DNA from: Micavibrio sp.
GTDB taxonomy: Bacteria > Pseudomonadota > Alphaproteobacteria > Micavibrionales > Micavibrionaceae
NCBI GenBank assembly: GCA_027051315.1
Contig: JALTZE010000012.1
Coordinates: 1-7,270, forward strand
DNA length: 7,270 nt
Direction: 5' to 3'
The position numbers and the translations under genes were made by a program. Below the pieces are notes generated by a model. That model ran no database searches, had not been told where the DNA came from, and saw nothing but the letters and a program-made list of their open reading frames with translations. Each line of letters starts with the position of its first letter. Positions within the stretch are counted from its first letter, which is position 1. This document shows, one piece after another, positions 1-7,270 of the stretch.

Positions 1-1
1 C

Positions 2-373
2 GGTAGAAATGATGCTATTAAATTTAGAAAAAATCTAGCAAAAAACCCTAATGAATATACTTACGAAATGCATAGCTAACATAATAATACTACAAATGAA
101 AAAATTGATGGAAGATTCAGCAAAAAAGTTCAAGCCAATCTATCTATATATCAAAAAACAGTAACAAATCATCAAACAGGCTCAACAGAAAAACAATGGA
201 GAACTTTTGTCGAAATGGATAAATATTTTGAACTTGAAAGAGAAGTAGGAAATAACCAACTTATATTTTTACAACCGACACTATCATCTTTAAACACATA
301 CATAATAGAAAAACTTGAGCAACCAAAACATGCGGCAAAAAATAACACTACACCCCCCACCGCACAACTTTAA
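2..373 (+). pseudogene. 3' part of an unrecognised gene with an in-frame stop
   Basis: One plus-strand frame runs from the window edge to a TAA at 371-373 and is broken only by a TAA at 77-79. The codons on both sides look coding: 25 sense codons before the stop and 97 after it. No ATG, GTG or TTG lies in frame soon after the internal stop, so the second part does not look like a separate gene. A single C-to-T change (CAA glutamine to TAA) would explain the break. The protein is hydrophilic, rich in Lys, Asn, Gln and Thr, with no membrane segment and a Pro/Thr-rich tail. I recognise no family. It converges on sucC with only 23 bases between the two stop codons and lies where sucD would often be found. 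The start is outside the window. Alternatives are a sequencing error at the TAA or a chance open frame. Confidence 0.5.
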
Positions 374-396
374 AGATAATATTCAACATCGAAATA

Positions 397-1599
397 TTAA
401 GCTACCATTGATTCTTTAGTAGCCTCAACAACTTTCCTTGCTGCATCACCCAAATCATCAGCAGAGATTATCGGCAAACCTGAGGCAGCCATAATCTTTT
501 TACCCTTTTCAACATTTGTACCTTCAAGTCGTACTACCAAAGGCACACTCAAAGATATTTCTTTTGCCGCAGCAACGACACCTTCCGCGATAACATCGCA
601 TCTCATAATACCGCCAAAAATATTCACCAATATACCTTTAACATTTGGGTCTGATAAAATAATTTTGAATGCAGTTGTAACGCGCTCTTTAGTAGCCCCC
701 CCCCCAACATCAAGAAAATTAGCAGGTTCACCACCACATAGCTTAATAGTATCCATAGTAGCCATGGCAAGACCAGCCCCATTAACCATACAACCTATAT
801 TCCCATCTAAACGCACATATGAAAGCTCATTATCCTTTGCCTCTTTTTCATTTGCGTCTTCTTCACTTTCATCTCTCATATCCATAATATCAGCATGGCG
901 ATATAAGGCATTATCATCAAAATTCATTTTAGCATCTAAAGCAATAACATCACCAGAGCCAGTAACCACCAAAGGATTTATCTCTACAATAGAAGCATCA
1001 AGCTCTACAAAAGCCTTATACATAGCCATCATAAATTTAACACATTTTTTAAGAGCATCACCCTCAAGCCCAAGACCAAAAGCTATACGACGAGCATGAA
1101 AAGGCATCATACCAGTAGCAGGGTCAACCAATATTTTAATAATTTTTTCTGGATATTTTTCTGCAACTTCTTCGATATCCATACCACCTTCTGTAGAAGC
1201 CATAAATAATACTCTACTGCTAGCACGGTCAAGAAGCACACTACAATATAATTCCCTAGCAATATCGCACCCTTGTTCAACATAAAGCCTTTGAACTTCT
1301 TTACCTTCTGGACCAGTTTGCTTTGTTACCAAGACATTGCCAAGCATTGCTTTTGCAGCAGTTTCCACTTCATCAATTGAATTAACAACTCTAACCCCGC
1401 CTTTACCTTCTGGGTCATTTGTAAATTTTCCTGCGCCACGCCCCCCTGCATGTATCTGAGATTTTACAACCCATGTAGAACCCCCAAGCTTATTAGCAGC
1501 CTCCACCGCCTCTTCAACACTCATTGCGGGAAAACCCTTAGGTGTTTCAACACCATATTTATTAAGAAGAACTTTAGCCTGATATTCATGGATATTCAT
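397..1599 (-). CDS. sucC: Succinyl-CoA synthetase (ADP-forming) beta subunit
   Basis: This is the beta subunit of succinyl-CoA ligase. With SucD it converts succinyl-CoA plus ADP (or GDP) and phosphate to succinate, CoA and ATP (or GTP) in the cytoplasmic TCA cycle. The 400-aa product is slightly longer than E. coli SucC (388). It opens with the family signature MNIHEYQAK. The ATP-grasp domain fills roughly the first 240 residues, with the nucleotide loop AGGRGAGK at 51-58 and the metal-site region VEINPL (205-210) and LDAK (221-224). The C-terminal ligase domain shows [11 protein letters not shown] (273-283), GGGA (299-302), [10 protein letters not shown] (326-335) and VRLEGTN (356-362). The open frame extends 12 codons further upstream, but the start was placed at the conserved MNIHEYQ, which has a GGGG element about 9 bases upstream. 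The gene is intact. SucD is not directly downstream, and mdh is separated from it by two plus-strand genes. A run of ten G encodes the GGGA loop. Confidence 0.97.
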   Translation of the reverse strand: MNIHEYQAKVLLNKYGVETPKGFPAMSVEEAVEAANKLGGSTWVVKSQIHAGGRGAGKFTNDPEGKGGVRVVNSIDEVETAAKAMLGNVLVTKQTGPEGKEVQRLYVEQGCDIARELYCSVLLDRASSRVLFMASTEGGMDIEEVAEKYPEKIIKILVDPATGMMPFHARRIAFGLGLEGDALKKCVKFMMAMYKAFVELDASIVEINPLVVTGSGDVIALDAKMNFDDNALYRHADIMDMRDESEEDANEKEAKDNELSYVRLDGNIGCMVNGAGLAMATMDTIKLCGGEPANFLDVGGGATKERVTTAFKIILSDPNVKGILVNIFGGIMRCDVIAEGVVAAAKEISLSVPLVVRLEGTNVEKGKKIMAASGLPIISADDLGDAARKVVEATKESMVA

Positions 1600-1704
1600 T
1601 TTGTAAAACCCCGATATTGATAGAATCCGATACATATATTACTAACATGATATAACATATTTTAAAACATGCAATTATCATAATTGACTACAATTCATAA
1701 AAAT

Positions 1705-1734
1705 TTGCAATTTCACTCTCACTTAATATACAAT
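1705..1734 (+). promoter_or_regulatory. Candidate sigma-70 promoter for the 302-aa protein / transglycosylase pair
   Basis: TTGCAA at 1705-1710 and TACAAT at 1729-1734 match the -35 and -10 consensus at 4/6 and 5/6 positions, with an 18-base spacer. Transcription would begin near 1741, ahead of the ribosome binding site. The match is by eye in AT-rich DNA, so chance is possible. The 168-base gap between the divergent starts must also hold the sucC promoter, for which I found no convincing boxes. Confidence 0.4.
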
Positions 1735-1754
1735 ACAGACATAAGATATTAATT

Positions 1755-1758
1755 GGAG
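1755..1758 (+). promoter_or_regulatory. Ribosome binding site for the GTG-started 302-aa gene
   Basis: GGAG lies 9 bases before the GTG at 1768. This supports the GTG start; no competing ATG lies in frame close by upstream. Confidence 0.6.
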
Positions 1759-1767
1759 TAAGCAACT

Positions 1768-2676
1768 GTGAAAACGGCAGATATAAATATTAAAGGTACA
1801 GCAATACCATCATATAAAGAATATAATGAAATTCTAAAAAATAATCATAAACTTTTAGATGAAGAAGCATATAATGCTTATCTTGCTGACCGCGATGCTA
1901 CAATTGCAGGCAGATCAAAAAGTAAAAATCATGACCATGAACGTGAAAAAAAGGAATTTTCTTGTGGCTCTATCGGCGGTATTTTTTCAGGATATGATTT
2001 ATTTTCTGGATTAAATAATATATTCACAAATTTGATAAGCCAAACCTACTTAAATACTGCAAATAAAATTAATTCTGCAAGCTCAGTTAAACAATTACAA
2101 AAACAAAGCGCAACCATCGCAGAAGATGGATTTAAAATAAGAGATGATATAATAGTAGAAACAACGGACAAAGTAAAAGAACTAGAGCAAGAAATAATAT
2201 CAAAAAATCCTGATTTCACAATACCCGACGCTACAAAACAGGAAGTAGCAGCCTATATAGCAGATGTAGAAGTAGCAATGCTGATAGATAATGTAGAAGG
2301 AAAATGCCAATCATTAGCTTCCCCCGATGAAATTGATAGCGGTGTATGCTCAATGATAACAAATGATTTATCAGATAAGATGATGAAAGTTGGATATAGC
2401 AACACAACACCGCAACTTGATTATTCATCCTTTATGATAGAAAGCATGAAAAGACATGGCTCTGAACATAATGCAGAACTTTTAGAAAGCCACCTTAACT
2501 ATGCAAATAACATGCAAGCAGAAATACCCGCTGTAAAAGCTGTTATGACTATAATTGGAGGTTCATCTAGCACAACAGCAGCAAATGAAATAGAGCCGCC
2601 TAATCTAGAATTAGAGCCAGATACCCCAGCACCTTCCCCCTTATTTAAAAGGATACCATCTCTAACAGCAGCTTAA
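1768..2676 (+). CDS. Unrecognised 302-aa protein, first gene of a transglycosylase unit
   Basis: I do not recognise this protein. It starts with GTG behind a good GGAG site. The N-terminal 65 residues are hydrophilic and charged, with a His/Lys/Glu-rich stretch near 50-63. Residues 66-90 form a Gly/Phe-rich, moderately hydrophobic segment (CGSIGGIFSG, then FSGLNNIFTNLI), too polar for a confident membrane helix. Residues 100-260 look mostly helical and acidic, with cysteines at 180 and 194. The last 30 residues form a Pro/Glu-rich linker with a short basic-hydrophobic end. No signal peptide or catalytic motif is visible. The transglycosylase gene begins 10 bases after its stop, so the two are probably co-transcribed. 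The product could be a partner, substrate or targeting factor of that enzyme, but this is inferred from position only. The unit lies between mdh and sucC on the opposite strand to both. Confidence 0.85.
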   Translation: MKTADINIKGTAIPSYKEYNEILKNNHKLLDEEAYNAYLADRDATIAGRSKSKNHDHEREKKEFSCGSIGGIFSGYDLFSGLNNIFTNLISQTYLNTANKINSASSVKQLQKQSATIAEDGFKIRDDIIVETTDKVKELEQEIISKNPDFTIPDATKQEVAAYIADVEVAMLIDNVEGKCQSLASPDEIDSGVCSMITNDLSDKMMKVGYSNTTPQLDYSSFMIESMKRHGSEHNAELLESHLNYANNMQAEIPAVKAVMTIIGGSSSTTAANEIEPPNLELEPDTPAPSPLFKRIPSLTAA

Positions 2677-2686
2677 AGAAGCATAA

Positions 2687-3676
2687 ATGACACAAAACAA
2701 AAATAAAGATAAAAACAAATTACTTTCAATAGCAACTTTGGCTATGGGGTATTATAATGATTTTAATATCAATAATTTAGATAATTGGATAAATCTTCAA
2801 AGAAATCAACTTTCCAAAAAAGATTGGCGTGAAGAAATTAATAGAATAAATAAAACTCCAGAACAGATTTTGGAAGAAAGCGCCCTCGAAACCCGTAAAT
2901 TCTTCTCCGATGATAATGAATCTGTAACAATCGGTAATATAACCGCAAAAACATCAGACCTAGACGGAATTTTTTCAGGAACACAAAGAACTGACGCAAA
3001 TATACAAAATATGCTTGCCTTTTCTTTTTTAGAAAGCTCTGTCGGTAAACATACAGCAGCTGAAACTTCCTCTGCCCGCGGAGTATTTCAATTTACCGAA
3101 GGAACTTGGATGGAACGTATGAAAAGATACGGTTCCGAAGTTGGTATTGATATAAATGATTATTCAAAAGAAGATTTATTAAAATTAAGATATTCATCAG
3201 AACTTTCCGCTTATTTCACAGCAAGAAGAATGGAAGATATAAGCCAAACACTTTCAAATGCAAAACCAGATGAAATGGGGGCAGTAAATGGAACGGATTA
3301 TTATGCCGAACATTTTCTTGGTATGAGTGGGTATAAGAATCTTATGAAATATATAGAACAAGAACTAGGTGGCGACGAAACATATCTTGCAAATACCAAA
3401 GAATTTAGAGCGGCAGCAAATGCAAATCGCTCCATATTTTATCACCAAGACGGTACTCCCCGCACAGCAATGGAGCTATATGAAAAACTAGATGATAAAA
3501 TGAAATATGCATATAAACAAACAGCAGCAATAGCCGTCCATTACGAAGACATGAAAAAAGGATTAGGCAACGATGCAGACAAAGAGAATAACAACAGGCA
3601 AATTGCAGAAAATAATGAGATTAATCCTGCAATTACCACAATTAACAAAATAACACCGCTATCAAATATTACATAA
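2687..3676 (+). CDS. SLT-type lytic transglycosylase domain protein
   Basis: This is probably a peptidoglycan lytic transglycosylase, cleaving the MurNAc-GlcNAc bond with formation of 1,6-anhydroMurNAc. The lysozyme-like domain spans about 105-220. FLESS places the catalytic glutamate at 116, followed by ARGVFQFTEGTW (130-141), the usual glycine/QF/GTW motif, then YYAEHFLGMSGY (205-216). Residues 245-266 (ANRSIFYHQDGTPRT, then ELY) match a tail I associate with alphaproteobacterial transglycosylases of this type. The first 100 residues are hydrophilic and Asn/Lys-rich with no evident signal peptide or lipobox, so how it reaches the periplasm is unclear. The C-terminal 50 residues are low-complexity and Asn-rich. 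The start follows a weak AAAGAAG element 10 bases after the preceding stop. The gene converges on mdh with a 16-base gap. The domain call is firm; the exact substrate and role are not. Confidence 0.85.
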   Translation: MTQNKNKDKNKLLSIATLAMGYYNDFNINNLDNWINLQRNQLSKKDWREEINRINKTPEQILEESALETRKFFSDDNESVTIGNITAKTSDLDGIFSGTQRTDANIQNMLAFSFLESSVGKHTAAETSSARGVFQFTEGTWMERMKRYGSEVGIDINDYSKEDLLKLRYSSELSAYFTARRMEDISQTLSNAKPDEMGAVNGTDYYAEHFLGMSGYKNLMKYIEQELGGDETYLANTKEFRAAANANRSIFYHQDGTPRTAMELYEKLDDKMKYAYKQTAAIAVHYEDMKKGLGNDADKENNNRQIAENNEINPAITTINKITPLSNIT

Positions 3677-3692
3677 AAAATATTATTGACGT

Positions 3693-4700
<1,008 letters not shown>

Positions 4701-4728
4701 TCAATGTAAGATTTCTTTTTAAGAAAAG

Positions 4729-5835
4729 TTATTTTACAGCTGAGCGCAAATAATCCACACTGCCCATCTCATTTAAACGGCTTATCGTGCGTTCAAATTC
4801 AAATGAGTGATCCTTTCCAGTATATAATTTATCAGGAGGAGCATCAGCAGAAACAATAAGCCTAACATGATTATCGTACAAAGCATCTATCAAATTCATC
4901 AACCTTTTTATTTCATTTCTTCTATCATACCCCATTTTTGGAATATCTTCTAAAAACACCGTATGATATTTATTTGCTATGTATAAATAATCTTCAACCC
5001 CCAACGGTCTTTCACATAAATCAGGAAATTTAAATCTCGCCACACCATCATACACAGAATAAACATTTATATTATGTCCTTTTACTACTAATAATTCTGG
5101 TTTAATTTCTTTATTACCATTTGTAAAATTCTCATATAGCTTATCCATTTTTTTTCTGGAATTTGCTCCCAAAGGCCAAAAATAAACCCTTCCACTTTCA
5201 AAATCTTTCATACGATAATCAACAGGGTGGTCAAGATGTATAATTTCCATTTTTTCTTTTAGTAATTTTATAAATGGCAAGAATCTATCTCTTTGTAACC
5301 CGTCCTTATATAAATCATCAACATTCCAGTTACTTGTTGCCACTAATATAAGCCCATGCTCAAAAAGTGCAGTAAATAACCGCCCCAATATCATTGCATC
5401 GGCAACATCAGTTACATAAAATTCATCAAAACATAAAATATCTATTTTTTCAGCCAAACGCGCAGCATATAAAGGCAATGTAGTATCTATACTTCCATAA
5501 ATACCATCATACTGGCTTCTACTATGAAGGTAATTATGAACATCCAACATAAATTCATGAAAATGTATTCTTCTTTTCTTAATTTGCGGAGGAAGCTGAT
5601 AATAAAAAATATCCATTAACATTGTTTTACCACGCCCAACACCGCCCCATATATATATACCCTTTATATCTTCATCATAAGATTTACCAGATACCCTATC
5701 AGCAACTTTTTCAAAAAAACCTTTTTTCTTCTCTTTATTTCTTTTAATAATTTGCTCAAATAAAAATTGAAAAGATTCCGCCGCTTTTAACTGAATCTCA
5801 TCATTGGTATAGCCAAACCTACCTGACTTATAATA
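4729..5835 (-). pseudogene. zapE: ZapE/AFG1-family ATPase with damaged 5' end
   Basis: This is an AFG1/ZapE P-loop ATPase; E. coli ZapE is linked to the Z-ring in cell division. The open frame begins after a TGA at 5836-5838 and runs 368 codons. The Walker A motif GGVGRGKT is at 5623-5646, Walker B (CFDEF) around 5419-5433, the sensor ATSN at 5329-5340, and the GLQRDRF arginine motif around 5280-5301. Family similarity begins upstream of Walker A, at GYTNDEIQ (5791-5814), which fits the E. coli GSYQPDDVQ region. No ATG, GTG or TTG lies in frame before Walker A; the first ATG (5622) falls just after the Walker A threonine, so a protein started there would lack the nucleotide-binding loop. The upstream codons overlap tatC in another frame. 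I infer that the native N-terminus (perhaps 10-20 residues) was lost in a deletion or misassembly. Rescue by an ATT start at 5794-5796 is possible but unlikely. Confidence 0.85.
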
Positions 5836-6509
5836 TCAGGCGGAGTTAAAAAAGCAGCAATAACAAATACAATAATTACAACATAACGTCTTTTAGATTT
5901 TAACCAATCAGAGCTAATAAAACCCGCCCTACCAAGCAAAGTAAGAACTACAGGCATCTGGAAGCAAAGACCAAAAGCGAAAATCAATGTCATAATAAGG
6001 TCAAGATATTCACTTACCCTTGCCTCTAACTGTATGGGCATAACCGTATCCAAAGCAGTGCTTTGAAATGAAAGAAAAAACGGCCAAGCCATTGGAATAA
6101 TAAAATAATATACACAAGCTCCCCCTGCAAAAAATAAAATAGGGGTAGCTATCAAAAATGGTAAAAAAGCTTTTTTCTCATTTTTATAAAGAGCAGGAGC
6201 AATAAATTTCCATATCTGTATAGCCAAAACAGGAAATGTAATAAATATCCCAGTAAAAAAAGAAACTTTTAAATAAGTAAAAAACGCCTCCGTTAAACCA
6301 GTATATATAAGCCTGTTAGTATCTCCCTCTCCCATAGAATCATGTAAGGGCTTAACCAAGAAACCATATATTTCCTCAACATATAAAAAACTTATAGCAG
6401 TCCCAACCGCCATAGCAGCAAAAACCCACATCAATCTGATTCGAAGTTCAGCAAGATGAGAAACAAGCGTCATTTTTTTATCATTTATTTCAGCTTCTCT
6501 CTTTTTCAT
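5787..6509 (-). CDS. tatC: Sec-independent translocase protein TatC, C-terminally truncated
   Basis: TatC is the multi-spanning inner-membrane receptor of the twin-arginine translocase and binds signal peptides with TatB. The 240-aa product shows SHLAELRIRL (17-26) before helix 1, EAFFTYLK (74-81) at helix 2, IWKFIAPALYKNEKK (99-113) including the glutamate equivalent to the signal-recognition E103 of E. coli, and FLTPPDIISQ (220-229) between helices 5 and 6. After LAIPMM the family normally continues through the rest of helix 6 (LAIPMYCLFEIG in E. coli); here it reads RFS and stops. About 15-30 residues are missing, so the protein is probably not functional as encoded. The start overlaps tatB by 20 bases, as in a coupled operon, with a GGAAAG element just before the ATG. 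The truncation point coincides with the start of zapE similarity. It could also be listed as a pseudogene. Confidence 0.88.
   Translation of the reverse strand: MKKREAEINDKKMTLVSHLAELRIRLMWVFAAMAVGTAISFLYVEEIYGFLVKPLHDSMGEGDTNRLIYTGLTEAFFTYLKVSFFTGIFITFPVLAIQIWKFIAPALYKNEKKAFLPFLIATPILFFAGGACVYYFIIPMAWPFFLSFQSTALDTVMPIQLEARVSEYLDLIMTLIFAFGLCFQMPVVLTLLGRAGFISSDWLKSKRRYVVIIVFVIAAFLTPPDIISQVGLAIPMMRFS
5799..5814 (-). other. Out-of-frame junction between tatC and zapE
   Basis: These 16 bases read as the last family-like residues of TatC (LAIPMM) in one frame and as the first family-like residues of ZapE (GYTNDE) in the -1 frame. Neither gene shows its normal end or start. Sequence plausible in both genes at the join is what short-homology deletion, or a wrong overlap in assembly, would leave. 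The deleted material cannot be known from here; serS often follows tatC in alphaproteobacteria and would be one candidate. Confidence 0.65.
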
Positions 6510-6798
6510 TACTTTCCGCTTTTTTTACTTTTTCTATTTCTTTATCAAGTTTAGCACGCTCTTCTTTACTCAACGGATATTGATGCATTATTTTATCATT
6601 ATGATTTTTTCTAAATTCTTCAATATCATCTTCAATCATAAGCTCATCAATTTGATATGAAAATTCTGATTTCAAGGATTGTAGCTTCCTAAATAAACGA
6701 CCAATATTTTTTAATACTGACGGAATCTCATCAGGACCGATAACAAAAACTGCTATCGCCAAAATCAAAACCAGTTCGCTCCAACCAAAATCAAGCAC
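6490..6798 (-). CDS. tatB: Sec-independent translocase protein TatB
   Basis: TatB is the single-span inner-membrane subunit that pairs with TatC to recognise twin-arginine signal peptides. The 102-aa product opens with the hallmark LDFGWSELVLI, with a glutamate at position 8. A membrane helix covers about 5-21, followed by the hinge GPDEIP (21-26) and an amphipathic helix to about 45. The rest is charged and probably coiled (many Glu/Lys), as is usual for TatB. The start codon is GTG at 6796-6798, with a weak GAAAGA element upstream; N-terminal family similarity supports it. The stop lies 20 bases inside tatC. TatA would normally precede tatB on this strand, but upstream sequence turns into a retrotransposon within about 60 bases, so no tatA is present. 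Confidence 0.93.
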   Translation of the reverse strand: MLDFGWSELVLILAIAVFVIGPDEIPSVLKNIGRLFRKLQSLKSEFSYQIDELMIEDDIEEFRKNHNDKIMHQYPLSKEERAKLDKEIEKVKKAESNEKERS

Positions 6799-6799
6799 A

Positions 6800-6860
6800 A
6801 TAAATCTTTCAGATAAATATTTTTATTTTTCTTCCTTAACAGAAGATTTATCTTCTTCTT
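6800..6860. other. Junction of bacterial DNA with retrotransposon DNA (approximate)
   Basis: Bacterial sequence is certain up to the tatB start at 6798. Retrotransposon-like codons on the minus strand can be followed down to roughly 6840-6860. The breakpoint lies in this interval, which is very AT-rich. I see no target-site duplication, poly-A tail, terminal inverted repeat or transposase end that would explain the join as an ordinary insertion. Confidence 0.6.
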
Positions 6861-7270
6861 TTACATTTTGGAGGACTATGACTACCTCTCTCCCAGGTTT
6901 TGTCTGAGAGAATGAAGATTGTTCGCAAATGCTTATAATCAACTTGCCAAGTCAAATAGGCTTATTGTTCAATATTGTGCTTAAAAGATACCCAACCTGA
7001 TGTGGGGAATATACAAAGCAGACTTGGCAGCTAAATCTGCCTTTTCATTGCCTTTGATACCAACACGAAAAAGTACCCAAGGAAACAAAATATTCTTTTT
7101 GGCAATGGATAAGAAGACACTTTCTTATTGCAATCCCAATTAAGGGATGTTCCAACTTCATATAATCTAAAATTTGGAAACACAAAAATCAGTGGGTAAA
7201 AATTCTAAATTTGTATGCAACAAAAGTCTTAATTTCATTCAGGGCATTGATAATTGCCCAGATTTCAGAC
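6840..7270 (-). mobile_element. Degenerate non-LTR retrotransposon fragment (RNase H domain and tail)
   Basis: One minus-strand frame from 7269 downward encodes the RNase H domain at the end of the polyprotein of Jockey/I-type non-LTR retrotransposons of animals. SEIWAIINALNEIK opens the window end and fits the AExxAI motif with the second catalytic acid. LDYMKLEHPLIGIAIRKC fits the helix before the last strand. VGIKGNEKADLAAKSAL (about 7009-7059) is the GNEKAD signature of these elements. The same frame then gives AFANNLHSLRQNLGE near 6886-6930, matching the post-RNase H tail pattern (AVANKLHSxKPxLGE). The copy is dead: there is a TGA near 7189-7191 replacing the catalytic TDS region, the catalytic WVPSH segment reads SLGTF, and at least seven more stops lie below 6985. 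It extends beyond the window. The family assignment comes from motif memory; the animal group cannot be named. Confidence 0.85.

Noticed and set aside
172..360. Minus-strand 62-codon open frame at the left edge
   Set aside because: It lies opposite the more convincing plus-strand coding frame that ends at 373 and shows no ribosome site or motif.
377..399. Inverted repeat TAATATT / AATATTA with a 9-base loop at the sucC end, as a possible terminator
   Set aside because: The 7-bp stem is entirely A-T, overlaps the sucC stop codon, and is followed by no clear T run on either strand.
665..1099. Long plus-strand open frame opposite sucC
   Set aside because: It is antisense to a clear sucC reading frame, has no family features, and its serine-rich composition is what an antisense shadow produces.
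2231..2428. Minus-strand 65-codon open frame inside the 302-aa gene
   Set aside because: Leu-rich antisense shadow of a longer gene with a good start.
4712..4726. TTTCTT / AAGAAA hairpin just after zapE as a terminator
   Set aside because: Six A-T pairs with a 3-base loop are too weak, and such repeats are common by chance in this AT-rich sequence.
5787..5838. A programmed -1 frameshift producing a TatC-ZapE fusion protein
   Set aside because: No slippery heptamer or following hairpin is visible at the overlap, and the TatC helix 6 would still be incomplete. A deletion scar or assembly error explains it better.
6823..6900. A short minus-strand frame ending VKEEDKSSVKEEK before tatB, resembling the charged tail of TatA
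   Set aside because: The retroelement frame can be followed through most of the same bases, the stretch is short and low in complexity, and no TatA membrane helix lies upstream. It may still be a tiny remnant of tatA, but I cannot support it.

Overview
The window joins two kinds of DNA. About 1-6840 is AT-rich bacterial sequence whose core genes (sucC, mdh, a ZapE/AFG1-type ATPase, tatC, tatB) read as alphaproteobacterial, probably from a host-associated lineage. About 6840-7270 is not bacterial. Its minus strand encodes the decayed C-terminal half (RNase H domain and the tail after it) of a metazoan-type non-LTR retrotransposon of the Jockey/I kind. These placements rest on protein motifs read by eye; no database search was possible.

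Layout from left to right. (1) 2-373, plus strand: the 3' end of an unrecognised gene broken by an in-frame TAA at 77-79. (2) 397-1599, minus: intact sucC. (3) 1768-2676 and 2687-3676, plus: a two-gene unit with its own promoter, encoding an unrecognised 302-aa protein and a 329-aa SLT-type lytic transglycosylase. (4) 3693-4637, minus: intact mdh. (5) 4729-5835, minus: zapE without a usable start codon, fused out of frame to the end of tatC. (6) 5787-6509, minus: tatC truncated inside its last membrane helix. (7) 6490-6798, minus: intact tatB with a GTG start. (8) About 6840-7270, minus: the retrotransposon fragment, ending where tatA would be expected.

How the genes relate. SucC and Mdh are TCA-cycle enzymes that many alphaproteobacteria encode side by side, often next to zapE. 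Here the pair is split by the plus-strand transglycosylase unit, and sucD is not directly downstream of sucC. TatB and TatC belong to the twin-arginine export translocase.

Main conclusion. A bacterial segment with two damaged loci abuts a stop-riddled animal-type retroelement. The two leading explanations are bacterial (endosymbiont) DNA integrated in an animal nuclear genome and starting to decay, or a chimeric assembly. The sequence alone cannot separate them. No CRISPR array, tRNA or rRNA was recognised.
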